Assembly (NCBI RefSeq): GCF_022581195.2
Contig: NC_061465.1
Location: forward strand, 4,714,501-4,778,500
From: Helicoverpa zea
Lineage: Eukaryota; Arthropoda; Insecta; Lepidoptera; Noctuidae
Direction of reading: 5' to 3'
DNA length: 64,000 bases
In this document: positions 36,589 to 48,026 of the stretch, piece after piece
Position numbering within the stretch: the stretch's first letter is position 1
How the letters are laid out: each line of letters opens with the position of its first letter
Position numbers and translations under genes: made by a program
Notes under the pieces: model-generated
The model's database searches: none
What the model saw: only the letters and a program-made list of their open reading frames with translations
Told to the model about the DNA's origin: nothing

Positions 36589-38085
36589 ACTAAGCCACTC
36601 CTCAATAAATTCATCTTTACTCTGAAGGCAAAGACAATTTAACTTTGCGCGTCTCCGACTGTCGTGGGTGGCAAAGAAAGCAAATCTTGTCATCCGCTGT
36701 CGCGTCTACGCTTCAAATGTGCGACGGAAATAGAAGTTATACTACATTTTCATGAAACATACAAAGAATCCTTCCGTGTACTTTCATACATTATTTTCGC
36801 TTCCTTCGACAAATCAAACATCCTCCGTCAAATCAGGCTGTTTCTGAGCAATCAGGCTCGCGTGACATTTCACACATCGCGTTCAGCCGCCATGACTCAG
36901 CCGTTAATAAGTGTCTGTCTGGGCATTATTTGGGCAAGTTTTATTGACGTTAACGCATAACGTATCCGGCGGGAACCCGAGTGACGTATCACATTACTTC
37001 TGAATAAACAAAGGGGACAATTAGGGTTTCGAACTTCATGGAGGAAGTGGGACGTTGATTAAGGTTGAACATTAGTTGGGTGCGCGTTAGTTGCATTCAG
37101 CTGGCCCGGTTTATGACTGTTATTTGAATAGTAACTGGAAAGTGGATCGCATGATGTCATGTCTGTCTGTTAATTTGGCTGCCCGGATTAAAAATTGAGC
37201 GAATTTTTGTAAAGAAATCGATGTTTCCGAAATATTTAAATGTAACCATCGCTTTTAAAGAACACAATTTTAATGCACAAATACATATAGACACCATGAA
37301 ATGTGGATAATCCCAATATCTCGCATATGGTAAACGGATAAAAGAGTTGCTATCCGATTTTAATTGAAAATTTGCATCATGTTTTTTTCCAACTTTGGGA
37401 ACCGACCAGAGACGAATTTGTGATTAAAGCGAAGCAAAATTTTGCGAATTCATTCAATATTGATTCATTTTATCAAATCAGAATCCAAATGATAAAAGTA
37501 ACTATTTGACGATTCTAACGAAGTATCCTAAGCTGACATTGAAGAAAATCACGAGGATTTGTTTTATGAGAAAATCGAATTTCATCCTTGAACTATTTTG
37601 GAACACGTTCTCATATTATTATTGCCGGTGGTAGACGGCTTACGAGTTAATGTCCGTCGTTATAAATTATTGACATACAAGCAATCATATTCTGGAGAAG
37701 CACATGATAACGACCGAAGATTAAATAGCTAAAGGGCTAATCTTTCTCTCCAGACAGTGTGAGTTCATCCCAGCTTATAAATGAAAGGAGACATTTAGCT
37801 AATTGGTACAATTACGAATGCAACACGGCCGCATTCCGTGGTTAACCATTGTTATCTAAACGACGCCGTTTTATTATTTCGAACTGCGGACCCAATTGTC
37901 ACATGTTATACAGAGCATAAATTATTTGATTTCGCTTTTGTTTTTATATCTGTTCCGTACCAAAAACGAGGTGTTTACCCCTAGCGGGACAACGTTATTC
38001 CTATTGTTAAAACAACTGAATCACTACAGAGATGCCATTAAATGCGCTAAAGTTAAAAATGTGTAGGCAGCATCATATTTCATCT
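36589..38085. other. Unassigned sequence
   Basis: Open frame of 98 codons at 36664-36960 without motif. No repeats recognised before the transposon at 38088. Confidence 0.45.
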
Positions 38086-38087
38086 TA

Positions 38088-39051
38088 TAGTTCGGCCATT
38101 CAGAGAATGCGTTCCTGACACGTCGCGATTGAACTGACGACGTAACTTTGCAATGGCGTTGCAGTTACGATAAAAATATTTTTGCTGGTTGTTTACCGTT
38201 TTAACAATTGAGGAGCATTAAAACAACATTATTATATCAATAATCAATGAATGTTATAATTTTGTGCCAAACTGAGTGTCAAATAACTTGGTAAACAATA
38301 TTTTTCTAAATCTATACTGCGCTATTACAAGGTTATGTCAGCGGTTTATATTTTGTAGTGCTGTGCTAAAAATAACAGGCAAGTATCGTAATCTGTTCTT
38401 ATACAGTTATAATATAAAATAATACGTTTTGATTTTCTTTTTAAGAATTGGAAAATAATGGACTATAAGACTTAATTATAACTTTTATGAAATATAAAAA
38501 TAAAACTATGACCAAACCGCATTTTTATACTTAGATTAAAAATGGTAACCCCAAATGGCGTTATGGGCCGCCATTTTGTGACGCTAAAACAGTCGTCCGT
38601 TGTCGTTTCGTGCGCATAGACCACGTTTTTCAAGTGTTTTCGATCTGTTTTTATTTGATTACCCGGCTTTTGTTAGACCGAGATATCAGGATTGATTCTG
38701 TTATTGATAATAATATAATTATACATGTAGGCGAAGATGATGATGAAGACACCACCTCCTCAAGCAAATCGGAGTCTGATTAATATTCTGTTCGCACATT
38801 CAATTCAATGTACTTGTAACAAAGAATAAATAAAACAATTTTATTATATGAATATTACCTTTTTTTGGTTTCCACTTAAATAACTAAAATATAAAACAAA
38901 TGATTCCGCCAATTTAAAACGAAAATAATCTTAAAATAATGCGGCGGTTCATTTTGAAGGAACGGTAACGAACTCAGTGTTATGTTGTGCCCATCACTAG
39001 TCGTGACTAACTGATAGGTGTCAGGAACGCATTCTCTGAACGGCCGAAGTA
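38088..39051. mobile_element. TA-flanked DNA transposon, internally deleted
   Basis: Inverted ends of 36 bp (TAGTTCGGCCATTCAGAG inward on the left; TACTTCGGCCGTTCAGAG read inward on the right) continue through AATGCGTTCCTGACAC with two mismatches. TA lies immediately outside each end (38086-38087 and 39052-39053). This fits a TA-duplicating element, but the superfamily is not certain. The interior holds an acidic C-terminal coding remnant and a polyadenylation signal (AATAAA near 38825). The element is therefore probably a deletion derivative of a transposase-encoding parent. Its first 170 bp recur inverted in the MITE at 46206-46432. Confidence 0.8.
38670..38783 (+). pseudogene. Acidic C-terminal coding remnant in transposon
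   Basis: An open frame with no ATG runs from 38535 to a TAA at 38781-38783. Its likely real part follows an acceptor-like TTTTGTTAG at about 38669. It encodes DRDIRIDSVIDNNIIIHVGE and then an acidic and serine-rich tail (DDDEDTTSSSKSESD). A 3' untranslated segment with AATAAA at 38825-38830 follows within 50 bp. I read it as the last exon of the parent transposase, left after internal deletion. No catalytic motif is present and I cannot name the transposase family. It could also be chance open sequence, although the low-complexity acidic end followed by a poly-A signal argues for coding origin. Confidence 0.35.
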
Positions 39052-39053
39052 TA

Positions 39054-42000
39054 GTCATGCATATCAATTGCATTATTATTGCTATTAGTCACACGACAAT
39101 TTAATTATATTTATGCGTCATTTATTCCTACCTATGTTACATTAAACTTTTTGTTGAAGTTCGCGAGTTGTCGCTTGTACAAGAAGGGTTAACGATGTCT
39201 GCTTGCCAACTGTCGCCTTCCCGAAATTTCGAGTTAACTTGCAATTATTATATAAGGCACGTAACGGGCTTCGTTTTCAACAGGAGGAAATAATGCCAAA
39301 GCGTGTTCTCGGAATTTCTTTTAAAATTTTGCAAATGGGTGTTATTAGACATTTTTTATTTGAAGTAGCGTTTTAAAAGTGTCGCATAATTTTTATAAAT
39401 TAATTTGAGTTGCTACGTTCATTCGTGAGTGTGGTTGCTAAAGAGACTTCATTTTACTTTTTGTGATTTATTTCTCGGAAATTTTAAGAAATTCTAAAGC
39501 CAAAGTGCATGTTTTCTATCATTACCTGGTAAAAACGGTCTCATTTATTTATCAAATGTTATTTAATCAATGTTCACCTCTTCTACAACGTAAATAAATA
39601 ACTAACTTGTATTTTTCTAATATAAGTTAGGGTATAAATTAATTGCTTTCTGATCTATTTACTTTTAAGTTTACTCGTATAAAGGTAGCGTAGTAATTGT
39701 GTTACCGCTTACATTAGCTGCAACCTGTTGTACTGCAGTTTAGAATAAAAAAGGTTTTAACCTTATTTGCTAGCGGAAATTTTATCCGTTGACTAGATAA
39801 AAGGGTGTTCTTCGGTATAGTAAAGAATTTGTTTATATAATGAAATATTTTGGATGGTCCAATTGATGGTCAAATACTATTATATACCTGGACAATTTCG
39901 CAACTTGTTGCAGTCACTCTCAGTACCAAAAGGGTATGTTTCATTTTCCATAAAAAATCCAAGTAAGAATAATATTGTCGTCTTGGTAAAATTGCGAAAT
40001 ATGGTGGGTTGGTCGCTTGTACCTGATACAGTATAATATAACAACACAAGTGCACACTTTAGAGAAGCTTCCATTAATTGATGCCGCGAGTACGAGCATG
40101 TACGAACGACTTTGTACATTAACGCTAGCTACATTTAACCTGTTTCCTTACGGGTTTCTTGCTTCGATATTAATGGTGAAACTCAATTTAATACTAAAAG
40201 CAAAAAGCAACAGTAATAAATAACGCTGCATACCTAAGAAAATTCAGCCCTCTAAATAACCAACTCCATTGGAATAAAACTTAAACTACGAACGCGAAGC
40301 AATTTACCAAGTTAGCTTACTTTCTTACTTATTTACTTGAATGAAAGCGCTCGCATAAATATCTGAAAACATATTTTTTGTTGGCGCAATTCGGGAAGGA
40401 AGTAAGCGACATTTGTGTGGCTAAAGCTTTTGTATTGTGCAATATACCTGTTCGGAGTTCGGGGATGGTCGCGTGCTCGAGTTTTTACAAAGTTGGGTAC
40501 TCGTTCCGACTTATTTAACCTTTTGTGAAAGGTGACGCGGGGTAGCGCTCGGGGAGAAGCACCCATGTTGATTGAAGATACGCCATACAATTGAAACGTA
40601 ATCGTTTTCTATTGTCGTGTTCTTGTTGTGACATTTTATTCCAGTTTAGTAACTTTGTAACCTGCTATTACATATGCATTATGCATCTCAAATTGTCGGA
40701 AAATGAAAGGCGGCATCAAATTATATTTAGATCTGAATGAGCTTTCGCCTGAGATTTACTAAAATATCTTTTTAGTTTTGACACGGGAGACGAGCACAGC
40801 TGTGAAGTACAGAGAATAAATCTACAATTTATTTGTGGGCAGTGCTCATTTTTCGTGAGCCTGCAGACATACATTTACCGTTAAGTCAATTAATAACTTG
40901 AATAGAGTCATTTACTATCCCTAAAATATGCACCAGCTTCACGCCTATTTTGCTCACATCTACCCCACCAACAGCCAAATTGCATAACAAAGAAAAAAAC
41001 AAAAGACGTCGAGAACAATGGCGTGCGTGACGTATAGCGAGTCTCAGGAGCGATCGTCATTGTTCCTCCTGCCCACAGCACTCTGCAGGGAAGTCGAATT
41101 TCGGTACCGTCGCGTCGCTCTCAAGCTAAACTTTTCACTAAGAGACTGCGTTCATTGCGGTAGTGCGAGGTTCGTTGTAACAATTACTCTGCATCTCTAA
41201 TAAGTGTCGGCGATGCGCTGCGACGTCGTGCGGTCACCAACCCCCCGTCGTCACGCTGAGCATCGACTACGCCATTATAATGCCTCGTATGTCCTCATAA
41301 TAAATACCATCACTAAATACTTCGTTGCGTCATATCGCTAGCGCCCAACCTAACGATTTACACCATGAATTATGTGCATCTATACCGAGGGCCCTTTGTT
41401 TTGCTTCCTCGTATTCAATCCTTATTAATCCATATTCAATCATACGCGCACGGATGAGCATTGAAATTCATTATTCTTACACCCTACTCCGTTTGAAACA
41501 ACTAATGTCTAAGAATACCATGGATGGTAAAACTGATCGGATTTCAAGTGCATCTTGAGATGTGGATCATTTTGTAACCGGAGATAGCATTGAGATGCAT
41601 CGGCTCACTGCAAATCCCGTTAAAGAAAGGCTTGATTGTATCTCTTCTTGCGTACGACTACTTAATTGCTTCATTAATTCTAACACGGTTACTCATGATT
41701 TATTTTTACTCTTATTCGACATGAGTATATGTGAGAACGGCCATTTATAACACAAAGACTAGGTACAATTGTATAAGGTGATGTGGACTATGAAATGTAG
41801 GTACAGCTCTTTATCCCCGCGGCCGTATTTCTATTTTAAGCTCAGGTATCTGGCAGAACCAGGCAATCTCGGCCATCTCACTATGCTGCCTTAAATAAAA
41901 TTAAAACCTCAGTGAAAATTTCTCGCGGCTTGCAACTTTTTAAAATAAATCTTCGTGTACAAGTGAAGGAATGTAGAAGTTGTAGAACGTTTGTCGCAAA

Positions 42001-43350
42001 TATTTTGAAGATGGCATGTGAATTGCATATGTGCTGTCATTTTCAGTTTAACAGAAGGCTTTAAACAAAAAAAAAGGAATGCCACTTGACCGGGATCCTT
42101 CCCATATTGGTGACCATAATCGCGCTATTTTCAGATATAAGAATGTGGAAAGATTTGTCGTATGTGAAGGAATTCATGGCCGTGGGGGTCGTTCAACGAC
42201 CGTGTCGACCTAAAAACTAACCGACAATGTGGTCGCGATGCGGAACCAACAGATGAAGGATACGAGAAATTGTTTATTGCTTGCGAACGTATCGGCCGGG
42301 TGGTACGACACGGCGACGCCAACCATTCGGAGACTCCTTTTTAAGATAGCGCCAAATTTTATTTATTGATTCCCTTCCCCTTTTGTGATTCTTCGGAGGG
42401 AAGACTTGCATTGCATTTATACATTTTTCATCATTGTTATCGTCGAAATTATACTTCTTTATTTACCCTTCAGAAAAACTTTGCACACCAGTACGAAGAT
42501 AAAAATATAAAACATCCTATAGCAATTTTGGAATATTAACGAACTTCCTAATTTTTACGAGGATAATTAATTAAATTCTATAACAAACTTTTATTTTAAA
42601 ACTCATCCGAACCTGAACATTTTACAAAGGAGGAGATTTAAACATTTTCATGAAATGAATTCGAGTGCTCTTACTTTAGCTTTAAACGCTTCTTTTCAAT
42701 GAGGTTGATTCAGAAGCGGGGGTTGGCTGGCTGCGGTCCAAAGTGCTTTGTTTTTTATGGCCTTAGGACGCCCCCAGCAACATTGGAGACGAGCGATCCG
42801 GTCAAGTGCTCCGAACTTTTTGTTTGTCTGCGCTAAGATTTCTTTAAAACATGAAATCTCATAAATTTTAAGGAACATTTCTCCGGCGATCGTGCAGAGT
42901 AACGTACACACAGCTTTCGAAACCGAACGCTGCGTTTTTATGATGTTCAGTCGAATTGCACTCGTGCATTGAAAACCCAACTGGCGGTGTTTGATCAAAC
43001 AGAATCACACTTAAAAATTTAGCTAGCCCCGTGACTGCCAGTGTAGGTACTTTATACAAAAATATTGACTCTATTTAAACTAAATCATCTCACTAAGCAC
43101 TTTAATACTGCAATTATCACACACATATTAAGTTAAAATTCTACAGAGCAAGTCTTTCCTCTCACTCACATACGTGTGTGTTTCACTTATAAAGTTATGA
43201 AGTAAAACATTTATCATAGTGCTAAGACTAACAGTAAATCATAAAGTTCATTGCAAGATACAGCCCATTATACTTAAGCATAAGCAATTCTTGCTTGTTT
43301 TATTATTAAAACATATTTATGTGCTGTATTTAAACTTAGATATAACCCGT
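39054..43350. other. Unassigned AT-rich sequence
   Basis: A CpG-richer stretch at 41010-41270 could be promoter-like but shows no defined element. No other feature recognised. Confidence 0.45.
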
Positions 43351-43488
43351 CTTACCACAAAAACTTTTTAACGTCAGTTTAAGACTTGTCTAAAAAAATG
43401 ACAAATTATGACGTTGACATATGGTTCATTTTGGAGCCACATTTTTTTTAGACAAGTGTAAAACAGTGGTTAAAGTTTTTGTAGTAAG
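43351..43488. mobile_element. MITE with ~50-bp imperfect inverted ends
   Basis: The left end CTTACCACAAAAACTTT and the right end (read inward CTTACTACAAAAACTTT) pair, as do the inner blocks ACTTGTCTAAAAAAA on both sides. Total length is about 138 bp with no coding sequence. The target duplication is not clear, so the superfamily is open. Confidence 0.65.
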
Positions 43489-44040
43489 GCCAAATTTGTT
43501 TAAAATTATGGAACGAGATATGGAAATTTTAAATTCAAGTTTTATTTTTGGCATCTTATATTGTTATTAGCGGTAATTTTCGAGGATTTAGGTCATGATT
43601 AACTTTTTACTTTCTTTTTATTATATCTTATTTTATTCGCTCAGAAATATATTTCCATACTGTTCGTTGTCTTATAGCTGTATTAACGGCACAGCGAATG
43701 TTTTATGTCGTAAACTTGACACTTTTACACCTACTCTTATCAATATTTACGATGGCAGTTTATTTCAATAACCTTGGCATAAAGCTACGCAAAATATTGA
43801 TGGCTGAAACTTTATGTTTTACCTGAATACATAATAATGTTTGCCAGAAAATATGTTAATGGGGATATAGTTCAGAATTATTTTGGCTAGAAAGTTCTGG
43901 TTAATAATACCTGGTTTTATGAGCAGACTTAGCTCAGTAACCATACTTACAGTATAATAAACAAAAGCATAACATTTTTGTCTAATTCACATAATAAATT
44001 TGACAGATTTACCGTATCAGCTCATTTATTTAAACCAATT
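43489..44040. other. Unassigned sequence
   Basis: Nothing recognised between the MITE and the Harbinger relic. Confidence 0.45.
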
Positions 44041-44425
44041 CAGAGTGCCTAGTGCGAGTTGAACAAAATTTTGCGAATGACTTCACTGTCGAGTTTAGCG
44101 AGTCAACTTCAAACGAACCGAATGCAATATTTAAGCGAGTGCGAGTTGCCATCTCGCAAATTACTCGCATCACGTTTCCTCACGGCGAATAGCGATGATC
44201 ATTTTTGTGAGGTTGGTGTTCCGTTCGCTTGGTGGGATAAACCTACCAAATTTAGAAAGACGTCATTTTAGCATGTAATCGTATGGGACGACTGTCTTTC
44301 AAAATTTTTGGGGTTATTGTTTGGATGTTTTGTTTATGTTTGACGCGACGCCCGAAAAAAGTTTTTAGTTGTTTTAAATTAATTAATTTAAAATGAAGAC
44401 AAGTTCTTGTCTAGCACCTGGAGTG

Positions 44426-44912
44426 CTAGGGAAGCTTATATATTTCTATGAGTCAGAACCTCAGTTACTTGTTCTAAATACACACTGCACATTTTTTGGG
44501 ATACGTGCTTTGCTTCTCTAATTGGCCTTTGATAGGATCCAGTGGCAAAAAAGAATAAAGCGGTAAGCATCTGCAAATAAAAGAAGGAGAAAGTTTCTTC
44601 AATCATATACATACCTAGTTTTGTTTTGGAAATTGATATTGTAACTTACATGAATTGATAAATAGGTACCTTATGTTCCAAGGAAACACGTAGAGTGGAT
44701 TTTAGATTTGTGCGTTGTCTCAGTTAACTGCACAAGAACTTAAAAATCTTCTTGGACAATCTATATCTATGTCTAAATTGCGTCTCCGTGAGGTGAACTA
44801 ACGAATTAAAAAATGCGCAAGCCCTTGCCCCAATTCTGGCGCTTTTGTTGCGTTCATCTTGGGCCTTTGCGGCCGCAAACATCCTCCGAGCAAAGAAAAA
44901 GCGTCCTGCCAT
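44426..44912 (-). pseudogene. HARBI1-like (PIF/Harbinger) transposase remnant, split by an intron
   Basis: Two minus-strand pieces make one N-terminal transposase fragment. The first (44912 down to 44670) starts MAGRFFFARR, contains LTETQFRHRYRLSKKIFKFL, then an in-frame TAA at 44724-44726 where the family normally reads through, then LRQRTNLKS and LRVSLEHK. A GTACC donor follows. The second (44570 down to 44429) follows a TTTATTTGCAG acceptor and reads MLTALFFFATGSYQRPIREA, then KHVSQKMCSVYLEQV, before a stop at 44426-44428. RYRLSK, RVSLEHK, the ALxFxATGSYQR segment and the AxxxxVSQ helix are typical of the HARBI1-type N-terminal region. The downstream DDE nuclease core is absent. Early stop and missing core make it non-functional. 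It lies within inverted ends of Harbinger type. Confidence 0.8.
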
Positions 44913-45164
44913 ATTTTTGGTATTATTTTCACTAAATAAAAACTTAATTGTTGATATACGAATATCTCCTCACTTCACTTTCACCACAAAAATCTTCGTG
45001 AGAACTTTTTGGTTAAATTCGATCGCGTTTGTATTTATTTACTATTCGATCTGTCAAAATCTGAATCTCGCACTCGCATCACGGCAGAAATAAACCAATC
45101 CCGTGCCTGTCACGTTCACTTGAGAGTCCGAGCGATTCGATTTCGAAAATTTGTAAACTGGCAC

Positions 45165-46134
45165 CATAGATATAATATTACTAAACAAGATTGCGCACGC
45201 TCAAAATATATATTTAAGAAAATGAACTCTATTCTAACGCAATAAGGTACTAAATTGGTTGCATAATACACAGAGGCAAATCCGAGCCTAGAGGGATAGT
45301 TCGAACGGAGGCTGTTTGTCTCTTTCTAACACCTTGCCAGCATAAAAAAATGTTGTGATCAAAAGTTTTGTCTTCCCAAAAACAATTGAATCACTTATAT
45401 TTTTATCTTATTTTAACAATTGTAAGTCAACAAATTAATAACAATCACATTAATTTATTCGTATTTATTATTAAAACATAAACAACATAAATTTTTATTT
45501 TGCTTTTTTTTATTTTCTAGCGGCAACCCTGAACATTCTTGGCGCGTAATCAGAATTTAAAATTTTGTTTATATTTTTTTGTATTAAATCAATTTAAACT
45601 ATTAAAATGGTGAAAAAGTGTTGCGTTTCTACTTGCAAAAGTGAATACTATGGTGGTTGCAATATATCGTTCCACAGGTTAGCTAATAATAACATTTTCG
45701 TAAACCAAACAACTAGGGTGCCCATGAATTCTTGTAACGAGTCAAAATATGGGTGATGGATTTTAAAACTGTTGTACTATTGTTATAGCTTCCCAAAAAA
45801 ATGAAGAAAGGCGACATAAATGGCTCAGCAGTCTATATATGAAGTAGAAATACAAAAAAAACAGTCTTCACTTCGAATCTTCCTGCTTTTATACTGCTAA
45901 TTTCCGCTAATTATTAAAAGCCTTTATTAGTATCTTAAGGTCACAAACTGCGTAAGTTAAAACTTCAATACTAATCTGTGTTTAATAATCTTAGCAAATT
46001 CGGATTTGTCTCACATAGCTTAATCTCATAGTCACCCTATTAGAAAGGGACAGACAGCCTCCGTACTAACTGTTTCACTCGGCTCGTTTTTTGGGTTTAT
46101 ATGCGCAGTCCTGTTTACTAATATTATGTCTATG
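45165..46134. mobile_element. P-element-like transposon with 8-bp duplication
   Basis: Inverted ends CATAGATATAATATTACTAA and, on the minus strand, CATAGACATAATATTAGTAA continue to TGCGCA (33 bp, 4 mismatches). The exact 8-bp duplication ACTGGCAC lies at 45157-45164 and 46135-46142. CA...TG ends plus an 8-bp duplication fit the P superfamily. A second subterminal inverted block around CGGAGGCTGT-TGTC-CTTTCTAA is present at about 45305-45330 and 46040-46066. The interior encodes a THAP-domain first exon, as P transposases do, but little more, so this is an internally deleted copy. It sits inside the Harbinger relic and is therefore younger than it. Confidence 0.8.
45607..45677 (+). pseudogene. 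THAP-domain first exon (P-like transposase remnant)
   Basis: ATG at 45607 opens MVKKCCVSTCKSEYYGGCN followed by ISFH and a split codon AG, ending at CACAG|GTTAGC. The CC-V-x-x-C spacing and the ISFH start of the second strand match the zinc-binding N-terminus of THAP domains, which bind DNA at the transposon ends in P transposases. Continuation is visible after an acceptor-like TTATAG at 45783-45788: TTCCCAAAAAAATGAAGAAA would give FPK and an NEERRHKWL-like segment only if one A of the A-run is ignored. As it stands the frame hits TGA, and a further TAG follows within 60 bp. The catalytic part of the transposase is missing. The exon itself has no stop. It could also be a captured host THAP exon, but its location between P-type ends argues against that. 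Confidence 0.7.
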
Positions 46135-46205
46135 ACTGGCACTCGCTACTTTAGGTTCCAATTTTTGACACTAGGCGGAGCTGTTTTTGTTCCATACAAA
46201 TCTTA

Positions 46206-46432
46206 TAGTTCGGCCATTCAGAGAATGCGTTCCTGACACGTCGCGATTGAACTGACGACGTAATAACATTCATTGATTATTGATATAATAATGTTGTTTT
46301 AATGCTCCTCAATTGTTAAAACGGTAAACAACCAGCAAAAATATTTTTATCGTAACTGCAACGCCATTGCAAAGTTACGTCGTCAGTTCAATCGCGACGT
46401 GTCAGGAACGCATTCTCTGAATGGCCGAACTA
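46206..46432. mobile_element. 227-bp MITE with perfect 58-bp inverted ends
   Basis: Bases 46206-46263 and 46375-46432 are exact reverse complements over 58 bp, beginning TAGTTCGGCCATTCAGAGAA. TA flanks each end (46204-46205 and 46433-46434). The right 170 bp (46263-46432) is the reverse complement of the left 170 bp of the transposon at 38088, identical by eye. No coding capacity; mobilised, if at all, by the transposase of the larger family. Confidence 0.9.
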
Positions 46433-46495
46433 TAGTATACGCGCTCTCATGTGAGTCCGTAAATAAATTCACGAAAACTCGCACTAAGCACTCAG

Positions 46496-48010
46496 TTTAG
46501 AATGTCTAAAACCGCGAGTCAAACAGGCCTGTCATGTTACAAATCAATTACCTCGGTAGGTAACGTATTCGTAACTAGAATTTGTTCGACATGTTTAACA
46601 TACAACCTTCACCGCAAGGATTGGCAGACATTGATATAGCCGTCAACATGTTCATTTGGAAGCTAGCTAGGATTTTTAGAGAGGCCTGTGTACTTTCATG
46701 GTACATTTTAATGTGATAGTTTAAGTAAGGGTTATGGATTTGCAAGTAGGGTTTTTCTCACAGTCTATTCTAATACCTAGTGATAGTACCTGGTTATTAA
46801 ATAATATGAAGAAGGGCAAACATTTTGTACAGGACAATATTATGTCTTAAGTTTCTGCTTAATGGCGAAAAAGTTACCGTGTAATAGCATCAAACTATCC
46901 CATGAGTATCAAGTAACAAGTACATTCTAAAGTCATTGTTATTAACGTACGCTATGCACATCCAAATTTAAATAATCTATTTTAAGACCCACTTAACAAT
47001 CAATTGCCACCCATTGCGGTCGTAAATTAATACAATTAACAGCAGGAAAGAAAGAATAATGTCCAAGTCTGTCTTAAATTGTCATAAAGTTCTATTACTT
47101 GTGTAACCACGGTTATTATATCTGCTGGTATAATAACTATTGTTTGGTTAGTACCCGCGTTACTGATCTTGATCAAGTTTTATGGTTTAATTAGTTAAAC
47201 AAAGATGGTGGGATACGGGACTTGATGTAATTGTTGGAAACTTGCTGTCTCATGGATTGAGGATATAGCGGCTGCTAATTAGCGCTTGTTTAATATACCC
47301 TGCTTCCAAACTGATTGTTCTGTGAAAAGTTTCTTCGTGATTAACTTTGTAGTGTATTTTATATTCAATAACAGCTTATGCGGTTTAATTTAGACTGACA
47401 ACATTGTTAGAGATATTTTGAGATATCCAAAGTTATATTTGTCCATGCGTGGGAACTCACATGAAACTATAATTCCCGTAACTAAGGGAACATAATGTGC
47501 CAACTTACAACTTAAACCAACAGTTTGAACGTCAAGAATTCCAAACATCAAACTAACTACTAAGACAAACACAATTAAAGTATCATTACACGCAGACGTT
47601 GCTCAAACTCACTAAAATATACATTAAAACTAAGATTTAGTGCGCAACTATAAATTATTCACTAATTAGATACGAGTTTCGGCCGTCAATTATATGAATT
47701 TGGACGCTTATTACGAGGAAGTATTAAAACGCACTTAATATTAACACTGTTCAATTAATCTGTAGATTAAAATCTAATGGATGTTTCACACATTTATAGC
47801 GTGTTAACATTTTGTTCAGATTTTAATCTCCGGTTAATGTGACTAGAAAGTGTTTGAATGTTTTTCACAGTTTTGCTTGATTAATAATTTGTTTTGCATT
47901 TTATATAACAATTTAATGTGATAGGAATCAGTGGCTAATCGAAGTCTTAATGTGTGAAATTGTATTTTGCAATAGTATTTAAATTAAAAGAACCAACTCA
48001 TTATTTATTG
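46496..48010. other. Unassigned AT-rich sequence
   Basis: No recognised feature before the SINE target duplication. Confidence 0.45.
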
Positions 48011-48026
48011 AAATTGCAATGCAAAT

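Larger units (their letters stand above)
44044..46492. mobile_element. Harbinger-type relic carrying nested insertions
   Basis: Inverted ends AGTGCCTAGTGCGAGTT (44044-44060) and, inward on the minus strand, AGTGCTTAGTGCGAGTT (46476-46492) match at 16 of 17 bases. CAG flanks both sides (44041-44043 and 46493-46495), a possible 3-bp target duplication as Harbinger elements make, although the usual target is TAA/TTA. Subterminal repeats of AGTGCGAG/CTCGCACT occur near 44138 and 45068. The interior holds a HARBI1-like transposase remnant. A P-like element (45165-46134) and a MITE (46206-46432) inserted later. Removing these leaves about 1.25 kb, too short for a full Harbinger with its second (Myb-like) gene, so it is a decayed or deleted copy. 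Confidence 0.55.
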
